From Bacteroidales bacterium UBA5537 (lineage in GTDB: Bacteria; Bacteroidota; Bacteroidia; Bacteroidales; Lentimicrobiaceae), in the NCBI GenBank assembly GCA_002426025.1, contig DINP01000095.1, positions 1-9,754 on the forward strand: a stretch of DNA of 9,754 nt, written 5' to 3'. A program made the translations under genes and the position numbers. The number at the start of each line of letters is the position of its first letter. Position 1 is the stretch's first letter. Below are positions 1-6,465 of this stretch, piece after piece. Under the pieces are notes generated by a model, which ran no database searches, was not told where the DNA came from, and saw only the letters and a list, made by a program, of their open reading frames with translations.

Positions 1-7
1 CAGGTCG

Positions 8-41
8 TTTCGTGGTGGACGGGAGGTTTACTACCACGAAA
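8..41. other. Inverted repeat downstream of the 140-517 gene
   Basis: TTTCGTGGT (8-16) is the exact reverse complement of ACCACGAAA (33-41), with a 16-nt loop. It lies about 100 nt past the stop codon of the last minus-strand gene, so it could be a weak terminator for the restriction operon or an operator for something to the left. The stem is not especially GC-rich and has no clean T-tract, so a standard intrinsic terminator is doubtful. Nothing else is recognisable in 1-139. Confidence 0.35.
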
Positions 42-139
42 TGATGTTCCCTTGGATGCCGCAAAGAGCGGTCGCCAGTTCCGGAAGGGCGCTGAAAGTT
101 CACCAACTTGTCGGTATAGACGAGCGATTGCCGGGTGCG

Positions 140-517
140 TCAAAGCTTCCACCACTTCAGGCCGAAGTGTTTCCTCAGTCGGGCTTCTGCCAATTTACGA
201 ATCTCTTCGCTGAAAAGCGGTCGAAACTCTTCACGATTAACCAACCACTCAAGAGTGACTTCGTATGGAGCCGCTTGGCCAGGTTTATCGACCTTCTTAG
301 CCATCTTGGCGAATCCATGCCGACGTCCATCAGGATCATCGGCGTTGATCAGCTTTGTGGAAACATTGACAGCCGCATCCGCCTCAGATTGGCCATCATC
401 AATGCAACTCTGAAGCATTTTCTTCACGACTTGCGGATTGTAATTATAGACGTTTAGCGATTCATCCATCGCATGTCTGACCGCTCTTGCAACCCGTTGT
501 TTCAATTCTTCGCTCAT
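140..517 (-). CDS. Hypothetical protein, 125 aa
   Basis: I do not recognise this protein. From the ATG at 517 it reads MSEELKQRVARAV..., a mostly helical, charged, soluble protein with no signal peptide or membrane segment. The C-terminus is basic and aromatic, ending in LRKHFGLKWWKL, and acidic/alanine-rich helices occupy the middle. The frame stays open upstream to a TTG at 553, but the ATG gives a more natural N-terminus; neither start has a strong Shine-Dalgarno. It lies about 150 nt downstream of the Res-like gene on the same strand, with similar mid-GC composition, so it may be the second gene of that operon. A role as an accessory restriction subunit is possible, but nothing in the sequence shows it. 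Open frames on the plus strand across this stretch look like shadows. Confidence 0.6.
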   Translation of the reverse strand: MSEELKQRVARAVRHAMDESLNVYNYNPQVVKKMLQSCIDDGQSEADAAVNVSTKLINADDPDGRRHGFAKMAKKVDKPGQAAPYEVTLEWLVNREEFRPLFSEEIRKLAEARLRKHFGLKWWKL

Positions 518-669
518 TGGGAAATCGTATTCTGACTGGCAATTCGAACGCAACTGACTCGTCGCCCTCGGTCAAGTTCTTTCCCTGAGCGGTCCGGCAC
601 CTCGGCAGGGTCCGCCAATCGAATCGAAAAATCGGGGAGGGCCTTCAAGAAAAGCGTCCCCGCCGGACA

Positions 670-3528
670 TTATGATTGGAATTCGCGGAGATGTTCGTCA
701 ATCTTCCGGGCATCATTGACAACAGTCCAACACCATTTCCCGAAGTTTCCACAGCCATTGATTGCGCGCACCCATTCATCAAGAAACCGATGCTTCGCCC
801 GAGTCTCGTCGCTTTCCTGTCCCTTAATCTCAACAATTACCATCGTGCCATCCTTCAGAGCCACCATGAAGTCTGGTCGATACTTGCGCACTGCGCCACG
901 GAAGACGTAAAGAATCTCAAAGCCCAAATGGTCATTCTTCACCCAGCGATCGACGAGTTTTGACTTCTCCAAATAGTACGCTTCTGATGCTTCCCAGCGA
1001 CTGTCGTACACGACCACACTGATATGCGACTTTGTCGTCGCTTCACATGGTCGTGAGGTGTACCACGGCCTCATGTCAGAGGTGCTCAGCAGTGGGCGAT
1101 GCGTGTCAAAAACGGGCTCTAGCTTTGTGGTGTTCTCAAACCGGATCGTTTCCCAGATGTGCTGCACGATTCTATTCATGTTAAGAATCAGAAGGACTCG
1201 TCTCTTTAGATCGTCGCCATCGATACTCGCATTCTTCGACCGAATCCGATCCGACATTAGCACTTTTTCGACGAGCCGAATCACCTGCGAAAGCAGTGAA
1301 TCCCGACTTCCGTTCCATGTTGGCTGCATCTGGTCAAACACATCCCGCGCCATCTTGAAAATGACTGTCTGCAGCCGATGCCGCTTACCTAGTTCGATCA
1401 GATCGATCTTCGATAAGGCGTCCATGTTCGGCTTCCCATCCAGTATCGCGGCCAGCTCTGCATGAGTCGGCGTGTCGTGAGGATTCAGTTCCAGAACAGG
1501 AACCCTTTCCAAATCGAGCTTCAACGCTCGTGAATAAACGTGTTCGATGCCAATCACATTCGGCCATGAGATCCCGAATTCCTGCTCGCGATCGCTTAAC
1601 GCTTCAACGATAGTTTTGGGCTTTGGAGGCGGCGGCGCAACGTCATCACCTTCCTCGTGCGGCAAAAACGTAAACGGAACACCAAAGACGTTTACATACT
1701 CCGCTTCGAACTGCCCCGTCTCCGGATTGATGTCGTACGATGTTCGACGCAGGCCACGACCAACAACCTGTTCGCACAGCAATTGACTGGAGAACGCTCG
1801 CAGTCCCATCACATGCGTCACAGTTTTCGCGTCCCAGCCTTCCGAAAGCATACCCACAGAGATGACATTCTGAATTCGCTCACCTGGCTTTCCAATTTGC
1901 CCGACCGTATCGACTTGCTGCCGAAGAAACTCCGCCTGTTGCTGCTTGGTCAGTGTCTTGACAGGAGCGTCGTCTTCGTCGCCATCCTCCTTTTCTGATG
2001 TCGTGATTAATGCGACAGCCTGTTCCTGCGATTCCGCTTTGCTCAGCACGCTGGAATCAATATGCAGCGTATAGTCGGCGACACACAATTCAGGAATATG
2101 AACCTTCTCATGGTCAAAAGCGTATTTGATTCGCGCTGCGGTTTCAGTGCGGTTTGCCACAGTAATCATCACCGGGGGAACCGGATGCCCGACCTTCTCC
2201 CATTCATTACGAGTTTCCAGCCAATCCTGACCAAGTAATGTGTAGGCCTGAGTCACGATATCCGGCAGTGGCTCGTGCGGCAGTGCCTTCCGATTGAAAT
2301 CAACCTGCACGTCATCGTCGCGATACAAGTGGTAGAATCGACTCTTGTATTCTTTGTCCAGTTTCCCATTATCACGCACGACGACTCGGGGTGTTTTCAC
2401 GAGACCAGACTCAATCGCGTCGTTCAAACCAAAATCGCTGACGATCCAGCCGAACAATGACTCTTCACTGCTGCTCCGTCCGGATGGGATGTAGGGCGTA
2501 GCCGAAAAATCGAAGCACTGCTGCACTCCGCGAGCCCGATGAATTCTATCCAGGCCATCGATCCATTTTGTCGCGACATCGAGATCCTCTTTCGCCACTC
2601 CTCTTACTGTCGAACCTGCCGGAACGCGCCAAGCATGATGAGACTCATCATTCAACACGATGACGTTCCGAGCTGTCGCCATTTCTCCCAGTACGTCGCG
2701 GACGTATGCTTCGTCGCTCTTCGCTCCGCGTTTATCCACGCTGCGACGGCGAGCGATTTGTTCATCGGTATCCCAACCGAGTTTGTGCCAGTTGTGAATC
2801 ACGATCATTGTTTGTCGCAGTTTGTCGTACAGCGATGGTGGCACAATCTGGAACAGATCGAAGTAGTTTCCCGGCGAATCCGGCACGAGCACAGCCAGGC
2901 GATTCCGCACGGTCAAACCCGGAGCAATGGCCAGAACGTGTTTTGAAAATCGCGGGTCCTGCGCGTACGTCACCTTATTCAACACCTGCCACGCAATCAC
3001 CATCGCCATGACAATTGTCTTGCCGCTACCGGTCGCCATCTTGGCCGCATAACGCGGTAACGGTGTGTGACTGTCCGGCGTGGCCTGAGCGTTGGCCTGC
3101 CTTAACCGGTCGAGAATGAAGGTTCCATGATTGGCATCTTGCTTGGGCGCAATTTCGGTCAAGTAAATGAGCGTTTCCACCGCTTCAATCTGGCAGAAGA
3201 ACAGCCGCCGCTCCCGTTCCGGTCTAGTCCAGTAGTCCAACAAGCGCCGGGTGGTGGCCGTCGTGTACGGTCGTCCGGCTTGCCGCCAGTGAGCGACGCG
3301 TTCCCGAAGGTCATTGATTAGCTGGTTCTCTTCAGCCCGGTGTTGAACGCCTAAATCCAGCGTCTTCTGCACGCCTTTCAGCTTGGGCTTGGCAATCGGG
3401 ATGAAATAGGCGCTGCGGCGACGCCCGATCACGATTTCGTCCGTGATGCCATGATCGTCAAAGCGAAAATGCCGTTTCGGTTCTTCAAACGGGGAGTTGA
3501 TGACCGGATTTTCAATCAGTTCCGCCAT
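670..3528 (-). CDS. Type III restriction Res-like helicase-nuclease
   Basis: Full-length 952-aa SF2 helicase fused to a nuclease, the architecture of type III restriction Res subunits, which translocate on DNA using ATP and cut it. Helicase motifs are in order: Walker A ATGSGKT (165-171), motif II DESH (294-297), motif III SAT (342-344), motif V around VGMLSEGWD (558-566) and motif VI QVVGRGLRR (587-595). The C-terminus has a PD-(D/E)xK nuclease: P885-D886, then E900-I-K902, with an upstream Glu near 846. From memory it resembles Res-like proteins named BPTD_3080 family. No Mod methyltransferase is in the window; a partner could lie left of position 1. The ATG at 3528 follows a weak GAGTGG Shine-Dalgarno and lies 31 bp from the terminal attC. 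Base composition is clearly more GC-rich than the cassettes. No frameshift is visible. Confidence 0.9.
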   Translation of the reverse strand: MAELIENPVINSPFEEPKRHFRFDDHGITDEIVIGRRRSAYFIPIAKPKLKGVQKTLDLGVQHRAEENQLINDLRERVAHWRQAGRPYTTATTRRLLDYWTRPERERRLFFCQIEAVETLIYLTEIAPKQDANHGTFILDRLRQANAQATPDSHTPLPRYAAKMATGSGKTIVMAMVIAWQVLNKVTYAQDPRFSKHVLAIAPGLTVRNRLAVLVPDSPGNYFDLFQIVPPSLYDKLRQTMIVIHNWHKLGWDTDEQIARRRSVDKRGAKSDEAYVRDVLGEMATARNVIVLNDESHHAWRVPAGSTVRGVAKEDLDVATKWIDGLDRIHRARGVQQCFDFSATPYIPSGRSSSEESLFGWIVSDFGLNDAIESGLVKTPRVVVRDNGKLDKEYKSRFYHLYRDDDVQVDFNRKALPHEPLPDIVTQAYTLLGQDWLETRNEWEKVGHPVPPVMITVANRTETAARIKYAFDHEKVHIPELCVADYTLHIDSSVLSKAESQEQAVALITTSEKEDGDEDDAPVKTLTKQQQAEFLRQQVDTVGQIGKPGERIQNVISVGMLSEGWDAKTVTHVMGLRAFSSQLLCEQVVGRGLRRTSYDINPETGQFEAEYVNVFGVPFTFLPHEEGDDVAPPPPKPKTIVEALSDREQEFGISWPNVIGIEHVYSRALKLDLERVPVLELNPHDTPTHAELAAILDGKPNMDALSKIDLIELGKRHRLQTVIFKMARDVFDQMQPTWNGSRDSLLSQVIRLVEKVLMSDRIRSKNASIDGDDLKRRVLLILNMNRIVQHIWETIRFENTTKLEPVFDTHRPLLSTSDMRPWYTSRPCEATTKSHISVVVYDSRWEASEAYYLEKSKLVDRWVKNDHLGFEILYVFRGAVRKYRPDFMVALKDGTMVIVEIKGQESDETRAKHRFLDEWVRAINGCGNFGKWCWTVVNDARKIDEHLREFQS

Positions 3529-3558
3529 AACGCCACTCGGTAGTCTGGATAATTTGAA

Positions 3559-3655
3559 GCCGAACCGCTTTGTTTATTGAGGCCGCACCACTCAATAAGC
3601 GTTCAAATGCCACAATACTCAATGGCGCAGTCTCCGGTGCAGCAGTCAGTTAGGC
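3559..3655 (-). repeat. Terminal attC site with an altered R'/L' half
   Basis: The site is 97 bp, the same length as the next attC, and aligns to it without gaps. The plus-strand right half (sense R''-L'') is nearly intact, with about 2 changes in 36 bases against the 5736 site. The left half (sense L'-R') has about 9 changes in 30, including GCCTAAC to GCCGAAC. Four changes are C-to-T within the L' arm, which convert C-G pairs to T·G wobbles on the plus strand, the strand an integrase would fold. It marks the end of the recognisable array; the Res-like gene begins 31 bp away. Confidence 0.85.
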
Positions 3656-3663
3656 TAGTTCAT

Positions 3664-3701
3664 TGGGTGTTAGGTTGCTGAAAGGACGGTAACCTAACCC
3701 A
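3664..3701 (-). other. Stem-loop preceding attC of cassette A
   Basis: TTAGGTT (3670-3676) pairs with AACCTAA (3691-3697). The stem extends as TGGG (3664-3667) with CCCA (3698-3701) past a 2-nt bulge. The same element with paired changes lies at 4117-4144 in cassette B. It sits between the stop codon of the Excalibur gene and its attC, so it would be transcribed in the 3' UTR. It could be an RNA 3'-end structure or an extension of the attC fold; its function is unknown. Confidence 0.55.
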
Positions 3702-3714
3702 CGCGGTTTTTGGT

Positions 3715-3978
3715 TCAAAACCGTGAGTCATTTTCACAAGGTATACCATCGCGATCACCGTCCATCTTAGTGTTCGGGCAATTTCTAACGAAAAATTCTG
3801 CTTCTGCCCGAGAAGTCATTTGACTGCAATGGATTCTACCATCACATTTGAAACTTGAATTCGCCGAATCAGTTGACGAATTTTGTACAAACTCTGTGTT
3901 GTATCCATGCTGTTTATATAGATAGTTTCCATACCAACCAATAGCTACGACAATAGCAATCAGAATAATGTTTTTCAT
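3715..3978 (-). CDS. Membrane-anchored Excalibur-domain protein
   Basis: An 87-aa protein with an N-terminal hydrophobic segment (residues 3-20) acting as signal anchor or signal peptide, then a Ser/Asn-rich linker. The C-terminal Excalibur calcium-binding domain (about 44-82) has Cys45, Cys51, Cys67 and Cys81 and the diagnostic acidic loop DGDRDGIPCE (73-82), the family's DxDxDGxxCE signature. The Excalibur family is typically extracytoplasmic and its exact role is often unknown; the four cysteines probably form disulfides outside the membrane. It is the only gene in cassette A. The ATG at 3978 is preceded by AAAGGAAG about 12 nt upstream, just inside the cassette boundary. There is no clear room for a promoter, so it probably depends on read-through. 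Confidence 0.85.
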   Translation of the reverse strand: MKNIILIAIVVAIGWYGNYLYKQHGYNTEFVQNSSTDSANSSFKCDGRIHCSQMTSRAEAEFFVRNCPNTKMDGDRDGIPCENDSRF

Positions 3979-4006
3979 AGTTGAGTAATTCTTCCTTTAG
4001 CCTTAT

Positions 4007-4103
4007 GCCTAACGAACTTGCTCACCGGGGCCGCGCCATCGATGAGCGTTAAAAATACCACAACCGACAATGGCGCGGCCTCCGGTGCAGCAGCCAGTTA
4101 GGC
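4007..4103 (-). repeat. attC site of cassette B
   Basis: The site is 97 bp, with GCCTAAC at 4007-4013 and GTTAGGC at 4097-4103. The GC-rich arms GCTCACCGG-GGCCGCGCC and GGCGCGGCCTCCGGTGCAGC pair around a variable centre. The right arm carries two unpaired bases, as in functional attC sites, which sets the sense orientation to the minus strand. Confidence 0.93.
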
Positions 4104-4116
4104 TTGGCTTGAAATG

Positions 4117-4144
4117 CTGGGCTGCTAAAAAGACGGCAACCCAA
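4117..4144 (-). other. Stem-loop preceding attC of cassette B
   Basis: CTGGGCTGC (4117-4125) pairs with GCAACCCAA (4136-4144). The two imperfect positions are G·U wobbles in a minus-strand transcript but C·A mismatches on the plus strand, which favours a structured RNA in the gene direction. It matches the cassette A element at 3664-3701 across about 40 bases, flanks included (CCGCGT on the sense 5' side), with differences that are almost all transitions. A partial match to its 5' flank overlaps the end of darG at 8184-8203. Confidence 0.5.
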
Positions 4145-4200
4145 CCTACGCGGCTACCACGCTAAAAAATATAGGAAATGACCCTGTAAAGATTCAAAAA

Positions 4201-4749
4201 TCAATTTTGATTATAATTAGTAAAACAGGGTTCTAATGTTGGTGATATTTTATCTTTGTCCGCAATTAAGCTAGCTGGAGACATTTCTTTAAACCATTCA
4301 TTGTAATTATCACTCTGATCGGCATATGTTACTTTCTTAGTAAACCATTTACAATCTTTAAAATAAAGATCAACAATATATCTTATTTTTGAATGGAATA
4401 CTAAATTAACTTCTCTAGATGGTAATTTTATTTCTTCTTTTAATAATTCCTCTTTTGGCGAACTATATAATTTCGATTCATAACTAATTTGAATTTTTCC
4501 AATATATGGCATTATAATTGAGTTAGTTTTTTCAGCAGTGTAAGAAACATCATACGGTGAATAAAAAGTTTTAAGCCACTCATCACCATCCGAAGTTTTG
4601 GAAATATTTCCGTTAAGAGGGACAAGTGATGCGTGACAAGATTTAACAATTTTCTCAAAAGATTTTGCAGGATCACAATTTTCAGTATTACAAGCTTGCA
4701 AGATGCTGAAAATTAGTGCATATAAAAAATAAAATTTAATTTTTTTCAT
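4201..4749 (-). CDS. Small lipoprotein of unknown function
   Basis: A 182-aa protein beginning MKKIKFYFLYALIF and ending its signal with the lipobox LQAC (17-20), so Cys20 should be lipidated and the protein held at the outer face of a membrane. Four further cysteines (25, 38, 133, 175) could form two disulfides. The mature part is polar and mixed alpha/beta in character, with repeated aromatic-lysine stretches; I recognise no domain. It is the second gene of cassette B, 67 nt downstream of the RES-domain gene, with a modest AGGTT Shine-Dalgarno 8 nt before the ATG. The pairing suggests a joint role but does not prove one. A cytoplasmic RES enzyme and an exported lipoprotein would not meet directly unless one is mislocalised or secreted, so they may simply be co-carried. 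Confidence 0.8.
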   Translation of the reverse strand: MKKIKFYFLYALIFSILQACNTENCDPAKSFEKIVKSCHASLVPLNGNISKTSDGDEWLKTFYSPYDVSYTAEKTNSIIMPYIGKIQISYESKLYSSPKEELLKEEIKLPSREVNLVFHSKIRYIVDLYFKDCKWFTKKVTYADQSDNYNEWFKEMSPASLIADKDKISPTLEPCFTNYNQN

Positions 4750-4774
4750 AAATTTAACCTATTTTTAGTCTCTG

Positions 4775-4804
4775 TGGGGCTAATTCCCAGCAGCTTCTTG
4801 CTGC
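4775..4804. other. Double hairpin between RES and lipoprotein genes
   Basis: Two small hairpins stand back to back: TGGG (4775-4778) with CCCA (4786-4789), and GCAGC (4790-4794) with GCTGC (4800-4804) around a 5-nt loop. They fill the centre of the 67-nt intergenic gap and are GC-rich against an AT-rich background. They could attenuate transcription between the two genes, be an RNA processing site, or be a REP/MITE-like insertion remnant. No T-tract follows on the minus strand, so a strong terminator is unlikely. Confidence 0.5.
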
Positions 4805-4816
4805 GAGGTCGTTTAT

Positions 4817-5695
4817 TTAAAAGTCACCACCAATTTCATTCGATGGAACCCATGTTATACCATTTTCACCTATTAATCCTTTATAAATGCTTTGGATAAC
4901 TAACCTCATCATATTGAAAATTGGGAGAGATGTATCCTCAATATTTTTTAACTTAATAAGTTCTTCTTTATCAACCATTTTGACAATACGAATTTCCATA
5001 ATTTTTAGTTTTTCATGTGCTGATTCGGATTTTAAGGCGATATTGTAATCACTTGGAGATGGTACAGATGGATAAAACCAACCATCTGAGTTATCATCAT
5101 TAAACCAAATTCTACAAATTGAACCAGATATTCGATGCAAATATTCAGTACCTTCGCCAACAGGTTTTAAAAATTCACTTCTTATAAAATCCCTAATTAT
5201 TTGATAAGAAAGTATATCTTCAGTGTTATACAGTACTTTATTTAAACTTTTTGGTATAAACTGTTCTGGAATAACTCTCATCAGTTTTAATGCTTTTATC
5301 TGCTGGTATTTAATTAAATACACAAGGTCATTAGGCTTAATTACCATTTCTTCAAATGGGGTTTTCAATTTTTCAGATACATAAAGGACTGGGTTTCCCT
5401 CAGCATTACACCTACCCATCTTACATTTATTTCCACTAGCATCTTTTTGAGGGGGATCCCAAAATTCTGATTCATCTTTTAGAATAGTTGCAAATTTCCT
5501 GATGCGCCAAAATTTTACTTTATTATAACCATCTATATTTGAGGTAAAATAAGCCCCTAATTTTTTCAAAAATTTAGTCAATTCTTTGTCAAAATCATCA
5601 TCATTTAGTTTTCTTAAATCAAGCATACGCCATTTATCAATACACTCTAGTACATGCGTTGGATGTGGTAGTTTCGACGTCTCATTAGTATTCAT
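4817..5695 (-). CDS. RES-domain protein (putative NAD-targeting toxin)
   Basis: A 292-aa protein with the order of conserved features of the RES fold: FWRIRK (62-67), FWDPP (78-82), then MGRCNAEGNPVLYVS (93-107) with Arg95 and Tyr105, TPFEEM (112-117) with Glu115/116, and DGWFYPS (204-210) with Ser210. The family is named for conserved Arg, Glu and Ser; characterised RES toxins degrade or phosphorolyse cellular NAD+ and are usually paired with an Xre/MbcA-type antitoxin. None is visible here; the next gene is a lipoprotein. The protein is longer than typical RES toxins, with an N-terminal helical region (1-60) and a C-terminal extension (240-292). It is soluble with no signal peptide. The ATG at 5695 follows a good GAGGA Shine-Dalgarno and lies 40 nt from the upstream attC. 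RES is a motif-level call and the target is inferred. Confidence 0.72.
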   Translation of the reverse strand: MNTNETSKLPHPTHVLECIDKWRMLDLRKLNDDDFDKELTKFLKKLGAYFTSNIDGYNKVKFWRIRKFATILKDESEFWDPPQKDASGNKCKMGRCNAEGNPVLYVSEKLKTPFEEMVIKPNDLVYLIKYQQIKALKLMRVIPEQFIPKSLNKVLYNTEDILSYQIIRDFIRSEFLKPVGEGTEYLHRISGSICRIWFNDDNSDGWFYPSVPSPSDYNIALKSESAHEKLKIMEIRIVKMVDKEELIKLKNIEDTSLPIFNMMRLVIQSIYKGLIGENGITWVPSNEIGGDF

Positions 5696-5708
5696 ATTAA
5701 TTCCTCGC

Positions 5709-5724
5709 TTTTTCTACAGAAAAA
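5709..5724. promoter_or_regulatory. Short perfect inverted repeat upstream of the RES gene
   Basis: TTTTTCT (5709-5715) and AGAAAAA (5718-5724) are perfect arms around AC, placed 14-29 nt upstream of the RES gene start. A minus-strand TTGACA lies immediately upstream (5728-5733), but no good -10 box follows at normal spacing. The repeat could be an operator or a fortuitous A/T palindrome. Confidence 0.3.
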
Positions 5725-5735
5725 AATTGTCAAGG

Positions 5736-5831
5736 GCCTAACGTCTTTGCTCACCGGGGCCGCGCTTTACTGAACTCTAAATCACCCACAACAGACAATG
5801 GCGCGGTCTCCGGTGCAGCAGCCAGTTAGGC
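5736..5831 (-). repeat. attC site of cassette C
   Basis: The site is 96 bp, with GCCTAAC at 5736-5742 and GTTAGGC at 5825-5831. The arms are almost identical to the 4007 site, while the central loop is different in sequence. The first 25 bases are identical to the partial site at 9730, marking one attC family within the array. Confidence 0.93.
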
Positions 5832-5883
5832 TTTATTGCATGTTGACTTTACTATCAGAATCGCAATCTACCCTAAAATTATG

Positions 5884-6465
5884 TTAAGTTATTATTTTTC
5901 CATTCCAATTAGAGTTTTTACTGACTAATTTCTGTTCAATATATTGAATAAATAACTCTGCTTGTTTGTATAGAGCTACAATTTCTTCGATGGTTTTGTT
6001 CTCAAAAGGATATGCTGCAAAGTTGCTATGGACTAAGATATTGCGAATGTGACCTAGTTCAAGAAATGCACGAATTCCCTCATTTAAATTAATATCTTCT
6101 TTTACGTCAGCTTCGGCTGATTTTTTAAATTCATCGCCAAATAAAGCAAAAAATGAATTTGCATTTTTTCCAGGTTTATCAATCTCATTTTTATCTCCCC
6201 AGTTAAAAAACGTATGATAATTCATTGAAATCGCTTTTTTTCTTACAAATGAAACAAGTTCAAATGAATTCGACGATGCGTTTTGAGTAAAACGCATTAA
6301 TATGTCATGAATTTGGTGTTCGAATTGGCTTGCAATTGAAAGAATAAAAATTTTCTTGAAATATCGTTCTAAATCACTGTTAAAAGTTATTTGATTCTCT
6401 TGGAGAAGATATGTTGAAATATCAGTAAAATCGTTATACAGCTTGCCAATTACTGACCCGTTCAT
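5884..6465 (-). CDS. HEPN-domain protein, putative RNase effector
   Basis: A 193-aa, strongly helical, soluble protein. The sequence IRNILVHSNFA (140-150) contains Arg141-Asn142 and His146, the Rx4H motif that forms the RNase active site of HEPN dimers, with a polar residue after the Arg as usual. A central FFALFGDEFKK (105-115) and the preceding FFNWGDKNE (86-94) recall HEPN proteins of the MAE_28990/MAE_18760 type (recognised from memory). HEPN proteins act as RNA-cleaving toxins or abortive-infection effectors, or as inactive partners. The start overlaps the stop of the DUF262 gene as ATGA, so translation is probably coupled and the two proteins made in fixed proportion. The intact Rx4H suggests an active nuclease. 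No nucleotidyltransferase (MNT) antitoxin is present; DUF262 is the only candidate partner. Confidence 0.8.
   Translation of the reverse strand: MNGSVIGKLYNDFTDISTYLLQENQITFNSDLERYFKKIFILSIASQFEHQIHDILMRFTQNASSNSFELVSFVRKKAISMNYHTFFNWGDKNEIDKPGKNANSFFALFGDEFKKSAEADVKEDINLNEGIRAFLELGHIRNILVHSNFAAYPFENKTIEEIVALYKQAELFIQYIEQKLVSKNSNWNGKIIT

Noticed and set aside
41..457. Plus-strand open frame of 138 codons over the 140-517 gene
   Set aside because: Antisense to a more protein-like minus-strand frame, composition unlike a real protein, and no ribosome binding site.
1058..2946. Several plus-strand open frames (for example 1058-1465, 1657-1998, 2539-2946)
   Set aside because: They lie antisense within the Res-like gene, whose motifs are intact throughout, and are Ser/Arg/Cys-rich as shadows of a mid-GC gene usually are.
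4806..4814. Repeat of AGGTCGTTT at 2-10 and 4806-4814
   Set aside because: A 9-base match in a window of this size is near chance, with no shared flanks.
4750..4816. Possible lost attC between the RES and lipoprotein genes
   Set aside because: GTTAAAT near the gene-strand end fits the R' consensus GTTRRRY, but no RYYYAAC partner or paired arms exist; the hairpins there do not have attC layout.
5705..5733. Promoter for the RES gene based on TTGACA at 5728-5733
   Set aside because: No acceptable -10 box at 16-18 bp spacing; only a -35-like hexamer remains.
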